A stretch of 46,935 nt of DNA from Prochlorococcus sp. AG-436-O11 (GTDB taxonomy: Bacteria; Cyanobacteriota; Cyanobacteriia; PCC-6307; Cyanobiaceae). The position numbers and the translations under genes are program-made. Below are positions 41,146 through 46,935 of this stretch, in pieces. Numbering within the stretch: the first letter of the stretch is position 1; every line of letters begins with the position of its first letter. Below the pieces are notes generated by a model. That model was given only the letters and a program-made list of their open reading frames with translations, did not search any database and was not told the origin of the DNA. The DNA lies in the NCBI GenBank assembly GCA_003212535.1, contig QCPO01000012.1, positions 1-46,935 of the forward strand. Direction: 5' to 3'.

Positions 41146-43137
41146 ATGCAATCAAGAACTAATTCAACAATTAATAGATCTCAAAGTAATTCCTCAGGAT
41201 CTAAAAGTAATTCTCCATCCTTAAGGGTGATACCTCTAGGAGGCTTGCATGAAATAGGAAAAAATACTTGTGTGTTTGAATATGGCGATGAACTAATGCT
41301 GGTTGATGCAGGACTTGCTTTCCCTTCCGATGGAATGCATGGTGTAAACGTTGTCATGCCAGATACAACTTTTTTAAAAGAAAACCAAAGAAGAATCAAA
41401 GGCATGATAGTAACTCATGGCCATGAAGATCATATTGGTGGTATTTCTCATCATCTCAAGCATTTTAATATTCCGATTATTTATGGTCCAAGACTTGCTA
41501 TGTCAATGTTAAGAGGAAAAATGGAGGAAGCAGGTGTATCTGATAGAACGACAATACAGACAGTAAATCCAAGAGATGTTGTAAAAGTTGGGCAACATTT
41601 TTCTGTTGAATTTATTCGCAATACTCATTCAATTTGCGACAGTTTTTCTTTAGCAGTTACAACACCTGTCGGAACAATTATATTTACTGGTGATTTTAAG
41701 TTTGATCATATGCCAGTAGATGGAGAACAATTTGATATCGAAAGAATGGTGCATTACGGCGAGAAGGGTGTTTTATGCATGTTTAGTGATTCTACTAATG
41801 CGGAAGTGCCAGGCTTCTGTCCTTCTGAAAAGACTATTTATCCTTCTTTAGAAAAACATATTGCTGAGGCAAAAGAACGAGTTATCCTTACCACCTTTGC
41901 TAGTTCCGTTCATAGAGTCACAATGATCTTAGAGTTGGCGATGAAACACGGAAGAAAGGTTGGGTTGTTAGGTAGATCGATGATAAATGTTATTGCTAAA
42001 GCTAGAGATATTGGTTATATGAAATGCCCAGATGATTTGTTTGTTCCTATTAAACAAATTAGAGATTTACCTGATAGAGAAACTTTATTATTGATGACTG
42101 GTAGTCAAGGGGAACCTTTAGCTGCTTTAAGTAGAATTTCTCGTAGTGAGCATCAACATGTTCGTCTTAAAACTACTGATACTGTTATATTCTCTGCTAG
42201 CCCAATTCCAGGCAATACAATTGGTGTCGTTAATACAATCGATAGATTGATGAAATTGGGAGCTAAGGTCGTTTATGGAAAAGGTGAGAATATTCATGTT
42301 TCTGGTCATGGTTTCCAAGAAGATCAAAAATTAATGTTGGCATTAGCTAAACCTAAGTTTTTTGTTCCTGTTCACGGAGAACATAGAATGCTTGTTTGTC
42401 ATAGTAGAAGTGCTCAGACAATGGGAGTTCCAAAAGACAATATCTTAATTATTGAGAATGGAGATGTTGTTGAATTAACTCCTGACTCTATTAAAAAAGG
42501 AGATCCTGTAAAAGCTGGAGTAGAATTACTGGATAATTCTCGAAATGGAATTGTTGATGCCCGAGTATTAAAGGAAAGGCAGCAATTAGCCGGTGATGGT
42601 GTTGTAACTGTTCTATCACCTATTAGTACAGATGGGAAAATGGTTGCTCCGCCAAGAGTTAATTTGAGAGGGGTTATTACTACTGCAGAACCAAGAAAAA
42701 TGTCTATGTGGACTGAAAGGGAAATTAGCTGGGTTTTAGAAAATCGATGGAAACAGTTATCTAGGCAAACTGGACCAAATAATTTTGAAGTTGATTGGAT
42801 TGGTGTTCAGAGAGAAATTGAAAGTGGTTTAAGTAGAAGAATGAGAAGAGAATTACAAGTTGAACCATTGATTCTCTGTTTAGTACAACCTGCTCCTAGT
42901 GGAACTCGTGCTTATATTCCAAAGATGACTGATGATAATAATTCTGGGAATAGGAATAGAAATAATCAAAATCACCCTAAAAAATCAAATAATAATACTT
43001 TAAGTCATTCAAATACTTCCAAAAATCTTAATAGCCAAAAAAATCCAAAGGTTTCACAAGATTCATCAGTTAATACAGAAAAGGAGGACTCATTTGAAGG
43101 AAGGACTAGACGAAGAAGATCAGCTTTAACATCTTAA
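41146..43137 (+). CDS. rnj: Ribonuclease J
   Basis: A metallo-beta-lactamase/beta-CASP nuclease with 5'-3' exonuclease and endonuclease activity, important for mRNA decay and rRNA maturation in bacteria that have it. 663 residues. The zinc motif is HGHEDH (91-96), followed by NTHS and FTGDFKFDH. The beta-CASP region contains TGSQGEP and SASPIPGN, and FFVPVHGEHRML completes the active site. A Ser/Asn-rich N-terminal extension (1-25) and an Asn/Lys/Ser-rich tail ending in RTRRRRSALTS look disordered and may bind RNA or partners. The last 4 bases overlap the convergent tilS. Confidence 0.95.
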   Translation: MQSRTNSTINRSQSNSSGSKSNSPSLRVIPLGGLHEIGKNTCVFEYGDELMLVDAGLAFPSDGMHGVNVVMPDTTFLKENQRRIKGMIVTHGHEDHIGGISHHLKHFNIPIIYGPRLAMSMLRGKMEEAGVSDRTTIQTVNPRDVVKVGQHFSVEFIRNTHSICDSFSLAVTTPVGTIIFTGDFKFDHMPVDGEQFDIERMVHYGEKGVLCMFSDSTNAEVPGFCPSEKTIYPSLEKHIAEAKERVILTTFASSVHRVTMILELAMKHGRKVGLLGRSMINVIAKARDIGYMKCPDDLFVPIKQIRDLPDRETLLLMTGSQGEPLAALSRISRSEHQHVRLKTTDTVIFSASPIPGNTIGVVNTIDRLMKLGAKVVYGKGENIHVSGHGFQEDQKLMLALAKPKFFVPVHGEHRMLVCHSRSAQTMGVPKDNILIIENGDVVELTPDSIKKGDPVKAGVELLDNSRNGIVDARVLKERQQLAGDGVVTVLSPISTDGKMVAPPRVNLRGVITTAEPRKMSMWTEREISWVLENRWKQLSRQTGPNNFEVDWIGVQREIESGLSRRMRRELQVEPLILCLVQPAPSGTRAYIPKMTDDNNSGNRNRNNQNHPKKSNNNTLSHSNTSKNLNSQKNPKVSQDSSVNTEKEDSFEGRTRRRRSALTS

Positions 43138-44141
43138 AATTTTTCACAATTTATATAATTTTCATTCCAATTGATTTTAAAATCTGCTGGTAAATCTATT
43201 TGCCCTTTATTTTTCTCGAAAATTGAATTTGCTAAATATGATAAATTTTTGGAACTCATTTGTTTTGTGCAAATTTCCCTTAGAAATCTATTTAAGATAG
43301 TACATCTTGCTTCAAGGCACATATTGTTCAAAAGATTTCTTTTAATACCTTGTTTGTCTTTACAGTAAAGATATGCCAGTTCAGTAAGATCATTGCGTTC
43401 ATCATTATAGCTGCTCATTTTTTGGCTAAAATTATTTATCCTTTCAGAACACCCTGGATAGATACTCTCTAAAGTAGGAATAATTTTTTGTCTCACTAAA
43501 TTTCTTTTAATTTTAAGATCAGAATTAGTTGGATCCTCCCAAACTGGGATGTTCATACTGTCACAAAATTGCTTTGTGTCTTCTCTACTAAAAATTAATA
43601 TTGGCCTTATTAAAAAAATTTGATTTTCCAGTAATCTTTTGCTCGCTATATTACTCAGACCTGAATAATTGCTTCCTCTAGCTAAATTGAGGATAAATGT
43701 TTCTGCATTATCAGTATTAGTATGGCCAGTTAATAAGTAAAAATTATTTTGTTGTTTTTCGATTAATAAATTTTTTGCTCTGTTACTTAATTTTTTATAT
43801 CTCCAATCTCTTGCTTTTTCTTCTGAAGAAATATTGTCTTTATCAGCTCTATCAGAATAAAATGAAATGTTTTTCTTCTCGCAATAACTTTTTAATTCAA
43901 GCGCATATATTGAGGACTTATCATGCCACTGATGATCGCCATGCCAAACACTTATTGACCAATTATATTGTATTTTTAAATCATTGATTAGGTTTAACAG
44001 GGCCATTGAGTCTTGTCCTCCGGAAACTGATATTAAAATATTTGCTCCTTTGGGAATTAATTTTTTATTACTCAGAATCTCCTTATGTAGGAGATGATGC
44101 CATGATTTCCAATTTTTTTGAGTTGAATTTCTATCAGACAT
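43134..44141 (-). CDS. tilS: tRNA(Ile)-lysidine synthase
   Basis: Attaches lysine to C34 of tRNA-Ile(CAU), making it read AUA and be charged with isoleucine. 335 residues. The ATP pyrophosphatase P-loop is SGGQDS (40-45), and HTNTDNAETFILNLARGS is the family's second block. The usual C-terminal extension of long TilS proteins is absent, as in many cyanobacterial and Gram-positive enzymes of 320-350 residues. Its stop overlaps that of rnj by 4 bases, tail to tail. AUA codons are frequent in this AT-rich genome, so the enzyme should be essential. Confidence 0.94.
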   Translation of the reverse strand: MSDRNSTQKNWKSWHHLLHKEILSNKKLIPKGANILISVSGGQDSMALLNLINDLKIQYNWSISVWHGDHQWHDKSSIYALELKSYCEKKNISFYSDRADKDNISSEEKARDWRYKKLSNRAKNLLIEKQQNNFYLLTGHTNTDNAETFILNLARGSNYSGLSNIASKRLLENQIFLIRPILIFSREDTKQFCDSMNIPVWEDPTNSDLKIKRNLVRQKIIPTLESIYPGCSERINNFSQKMSSYNDERNDLTELAYLYCKDKQGIKRNLLNNMCLEARCTILNRFLREICTKQMSSKNLSYLANSIFEKNKGQIDLPADFKINWNENYINCEKF

Positions 44142-44178
44142 TTTGTGTTGCTCAGATAATATTTTTTAAAAAAGGCAC

Positions 44179-44193
44179 TGTTTTACTAAAACA
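44179..44193 (+). promoter_or_regulatory. Inverted repeat abutting the first ATG of the ycf23-like gene
   Basis: TGTTTT-ACT-AAAACA is a perfect 6-base stem with a 3-base loop ending directly before the ATG at 44194. It lies in the 52-base divergent region shared with tilS. It could be an operator, or a hairpin that hides the first ATG and favours the second one at 44227. Chance occurrence is possible in AT-rich DNA. Confidence 0.3.
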
Positions 44194-45003
44194 ATGTCAC
44201 AATCGGGTAATAAATTCATTAAGTCAATGAGTCTGATTAATCTTTTGCCACAAACAATTAAAGAAGAGTTGAGCAGTAAGTCTTTGCTCAAAGTTATTTC
44301 AGGATTAAATAATTTCGAAGTCCAATCTGTGAAATTAATTTCTGAGGCTGCTTCTTTAGGTGGGGCCGATCTTATTGATATAGCTTGTAAACCTGAACTG
44401 GTTGAACGGGCAATTGAGATCTCATCATTACCTGTATGCGTTAGTTCTGTGGAACCTAAACTTTTTATAGATTCTGTTAAAGCAGGAGCCTCTCTAATTG
44501 AAATAGGAAATTATGATACTTTTTATTCACAAGGGATTAATTTTTCAGATAAGAAAGTTTTAAATCTCACTAAAGAGACACGGGATCTATTGCCAGAAAT
44601 ACCCCTCTCAGTAACTGTTCCTCATACTATGTCAATCGATAAACAAGTTGATCTTGCAATCAAGTTGGTAGAAGAGGGTGTTGATATTATCCAAACGGAA
44701 GGAGGTGTAAGTTCAAATCCTTATTCACCTGGAATTCAAGGTTTTTTTGAAAAATCAGTACCAACTCTTGCAGCTACTTATGCAATATATAAAGAATTTG
44801 AAAAACAATCTCTCAACATACCAATTATGAGTGCCTCGGGATTAAGCGAAGTTTCATGTCCGCTCGCAATATCTTGTGGTGCTTCTGCTGTTGGTGTTGG
44901 ATCTGTTGTTAATAAATTAGATAATTTAATCTCAATGATCGCGGTTGTTAGGAGCTTAAAGGAATCTTTGAAAAATTCAATAATACGAGAAAAAATTTCC
45001 TAA
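44194..45003 (+). CDS. Ycf23-like (DUF561) predicted TIM-barrel protein
   Basis: Belongs to the Ycf23/DUF561 family found in cyanobacteria and some plastids. 269 residues in the longest frame. Alternating strand-helix pattern, with LLKVISGLNNFE, GGADLIDIACKPEL, AGASLIEIGNYD, LSVTVPHT, EGVDIIQTEGG and ASAVGVGSVVN reading like successive barrel strands ending in phosphate-binding loops. The function is unknown. The start is uncertain: the ATG at 44227 gives an N-terminus closer to that expected for the family, while the ATG at 44194 adds 11 polar residues directly after an inverted repeat. uvrB begins 28 bases downstream. Confidence 0.87.
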   Translation: MSQSGNKFIKSMSLINLLPQTIKEELSSKSLLKVISGLNNFEVQSVKLISEAASLGGADLIDIACKPELVERAIEISSLPVCVSSVEPKLFIDSVKAGASLIEIGNYDTFYSQGINFSDKKVLNLTKETRDLLPEIPLSVTVPHTMSIDKQVDLAIKLVEEGVDIIQTEGGVSSNPYSPGIQGFFEKSVPTLAATYAIYKEFEKQSLNIPIMSASGLSEVSCPLAISCGASAVGVGSVVNKLDNLISMIAVVRSLKESLKNSIIREKIS

Positions 45004-45031
45004 AATAGAAAAACCTTGAGTTATTAGCTTA

Positions 45032-46935
45032 ATGAATAACTATAAGCTTCAGGCTCCCTATGAGCCCAATGGAGATCAACCTGAAGCTATAAAAAAATTA
45101 GTTAGCGGAGTTAATAGTGGAAAAGAGTTTCAGACTCTTTTAGGAGCTACAGGAACAGGTAAAACATTTACTATTGCTAATGTAATACAACAAACTGGAA
45201 GGCCAGCACTTGTATTAGCTCATAATAAAACTTTGGCAGCACAATTATGCAATGAATTAAGGCAGTTCTTTCCGAAAAATGCTGTTGAATATTTTATTTC
45301 CTATTACGATTACTATCAACCTGAAGCTTATGTACCAGTAAGCGACACTTATATTGCAAAGACTTCTTCGATTAATGAGGAGATAGATATGCTTAGGCAT
45401 TCTGCAACGCGCTCTTTGTTTGAGAGGAAAGACGTTATTGTTGTTGCTTCTATCAGTTGTATTTATGGTCTTGGTATACCCAGTGAATATTTAAAAGCTG
45501 CGGTTAAATTTGAAGTTGGAGAATCTATAAATTTACGTTCTTCTTTAAGAGCACTTGTTGAAAATCAATATACAAGAAATGATATAGAAATTAGTAGAGG
45601 TAGATTTAGAATTAAAGGAGATGTATTAGAAATAGGACCAGCTTATGAAGATAGATTAATAAGAATTGAATTATTTGGTGATGACGTTGAGGCAATTAGA
45701 TACGTAGATCCATTGACTGGTGAGATTCTTGAAAGTCTTGAACAGGTTAGTGTTTATCCAGCAAAGCATTTTGTCACTCCAAAAGAAAGACTTAATACTG
45801 CAATTACTGCAATTAGAAGTGAATTGAAAACACAATTGGATAAATTTACTTATGAAGGGAAATTGTTAGAAGCGCAACGTTTAGAACAACGAACTAAATA
45901 TGATTTAGAAATGCTGAAAGAAGTTGGTTATTGTAATGGTGTTGAAAATTATGCTCGTCATTTGTCAGGAAGAGCAGAAGGAACTCCTCCAGAATGTCTT
46001 ATAGATTATTTTCCAAAAGATTGGTTGCTAGTAGTGGATGAGAGTCATGTAACATGTCCACAATTACGCGCAATGTATAACGGAGATCAATCTAGAAAAA
46101 AAGTATTAATAGAGCACGGCTTTAGATTGCCTAGTGCTGCAGATAATAGACCTTTAAAATGTGAGGAGTTTTGGGAAAAATCTAAACAGACATTATTTAT
46201 TAGTGCAACTCCTGGTCAATGGGAGTTAGATCAATGTGACGGTAAGTTTGTTGAGCAAGTTATACGACCAACAGGTGTTCTTGATCCTATTATTGATGTC
46301 AGACCTAGTGATGGTCAAATAGACGATCTTTTAGCAGAAATAAGAATTAGAGCGAAAAAAAATCAACGTGTTCTAGTAACTACTCTTACTAAGAGAATGG
46401 CAGAAGATCTAACAGATTTTTTATCCGATAATAAAGTAAGAGTAAGATATTTGCATTCTGAAATTCACTCAATTGAAAGAATTGAGATTATCCAAGATCT
46501 TAGAATGGGTGAATATGATGTCTTGGTAGGAGTGAATTTGTTAAGAGAAGGACTTGATATCCCTGAAGTTTCATTAGTCGCGATTTTAGACGCTGATAAA
46601 GAAGGGTTTTTGAGGGCAGAACGATCACTAATCCAAACAATTGGAAGAGCTGCAAGACATGTTGAAGGTGTTGCCTTGCTTTATGCAGATAACTTTACAG
46701 ACTCAATGAAAAGAGCCATATCTGAAACTGAAAGAAGAAGAACTATCCAAGAAACATATAATCATATGAATGGCATTACTCCAAAACCTGCAGGTAAAAA
46801 AATCGAAAATTCAATATTATCTTTTTTAGAACTTTCCAGAAAATTAGATGCGGGTGGCTTATCTAAAGATTTCATAAATATAGTTAATGATAAAACAGAC
46901 TCAATATTAAATTCTAGCGATAATCAATGTTTACT
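45032..46935 (+). CDS. uvrB: Excinuclease ABC subunit B (3' end beyond the window)
   Basis: The damage-verification helicase of nucleotide excision repair, which works with UvrA and UvrC. 634 codons are read with no stop before the edge; full-length UvrB is usually about 660-680 residues, so only the C-terminal UVR motif is likely missing. Walker A is GATGTGKT (38-45). The beta-hairpin that inserts between DNA strands is in [12 protein letters not shown]. The DEAD-like box is DESHV, and helicase motifs V/VI appear in [11 protein letters not shown] and TIGRAARH. It follows the ycf23-like gene by 28 bases. Confidence 0.97.
   Translation, partial: MNNYKLQAPYEPNGDQPEAIKKLVSGVNSGKEFQTLLGATGTGKTFTIANVIQQTGRPALVLAHNKTLAAQLCNELRQFFPKNAVEYFISYYDYYQPEAYVPVSDTYIAKTSSINEEIDMLRHSATRSLFERKDVIVVASISCIYGLGIPSEYLKAAVKFEVGESINLRSSLRALVENQYTRNDIEISRGRFRIKGDVLEIGPAYEDRLIRIELFGDDVEAIRYVDPLTGEILESLEQVSVYPAKHFVTPKERLNTAITAIRSELKTQLDKFTYEGKLLEAQRLEQRTKYDLEMLKEVGYCNGVENYARHLSGRAEGTPPECLIDYFPKDWLLVVDESHVTCPQLRAMYNGDQSRKKVLIEHGFRLPSAADNRPLKCEEFWEKSKQTLFISATPGQWELDQCDGKFVEQVIRPTGVLDPIIDVRPSDGQIDDLLAEIRIRAKKNQRVLVTTLTKRMAEDLTDFLSDNKVRVRYLHSEIHSIERIEIIQDLRMGEYDVLVGVNLLREGLDIPEVSLVAILDADKEGFLRAERSLIQTIGRAARHVEGVALLYADNFTDSMKRAISETERRRTIQETYNHMNGITPKPAGKKIENSILSFLELSRKLDAGGLSKDFINIVNDKTDSILNSSDNQCL

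Overview
The window is a compact, very AT-rich stretch of bacterial chromosome. It most likely comes from a picocyanobacterium of the Prochlorococcus type, probably a high-light-adapted lineage. The base composition, the tiny intergenic gaps and the gene set all point that way: sulfolipid synthesis (sqdB-sqdX), an acyl-lipid desaturase, Ycf37- and Ycf23-like proteins, a cyanobacterial-type chorismate lyase and the clpP-clpX pair. The lineage call is an inference from gene content, not from a database search. No gap between genes reaches 300 bases. I see no rRNA, CRISPR array, insertion sequence, integrase or prophage block.

Layout. Bases 1-7585 are one minus-strand run, in transcription order mazG, speE, speB, gcvT, aspS, pyrG and a 5' part of queE (it runs off the left edge). 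A tRNA-Val(UAC) follows, then plus-strand genes: an A-type Fe-S carrier, valS and a TVP38/DedA-like membrane protein. From 11.5 to 14.9 kb lies a small DNA-maintenance-flavoured patch: a 49-codon ORF, a T4-gp30-like ATP-dependent DNA ligase, a membrane NTF2-like protein, a SprT-like metalloprotease and a charged protein of unknown function. From 20.3 down to 14.8 kb on the minus strand come desC, rplI, dnaB, mnmG (split by a one-base frameshift) and a chorismate lyase that appears to lack an AUG/GUG/UUG start. From 20.4 to 26.1 kb on the plus strand come an HTH-like protein, an aluminium-resistance/methionine gamma-lyase-like PLP enzyme, gcvH, gcvP and a small protein. From 30.6 down to 26.1 kb on the minus strand come rpmI, rplT, a ycf37-like gene, thiG, sqdB and sqdX. 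A plus-strand pair (SpoIID-domain protein, GT2 glycosyltransferase) faces the minus-strand tig-clpP-clpX-dnaX cluster. The right end carries asd-dapA-rnj, the opposed tilS, a ycf23-like gene and a 3'-truncated uvrB.

How the genes work together. Most are housekeeping: CTP and polyamine synthesis, aminoacyl-tRNA synthesis, tRNA modification (MnmG, TilS, QueE), glycine cleavage (GcvT here separated from GcvH/GcvP), replication (DnaB, DnaX), protein folding and turnover (trigger factor, ClpXP), lysine-branch aspartate metabolism (Asd, DapA), RNA decay (RNase J), repair (UvrB, ligase, SprT) and thylakoid lipid synthesis (SqdB/SqdX, desaturase).

The most notable observations are: (1) the T7-tract frameshift in mnmG; (2) an A7 tract in dnaX directly followed by a stop in the shifted frame, placed just where a short gamma-like DnaX would end; (3) a 3.5-copy 24-residue repeat in the DnaX linker; (4) a phage-T4-like ATP-dependent ligase in a cyanobacterial housekeeping neighbourhood; and (5) a chorismate lyase whose best start is a CTG overlapping the mnmG stop codon. 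I did not find a clear multi-gene defence or mobile system.
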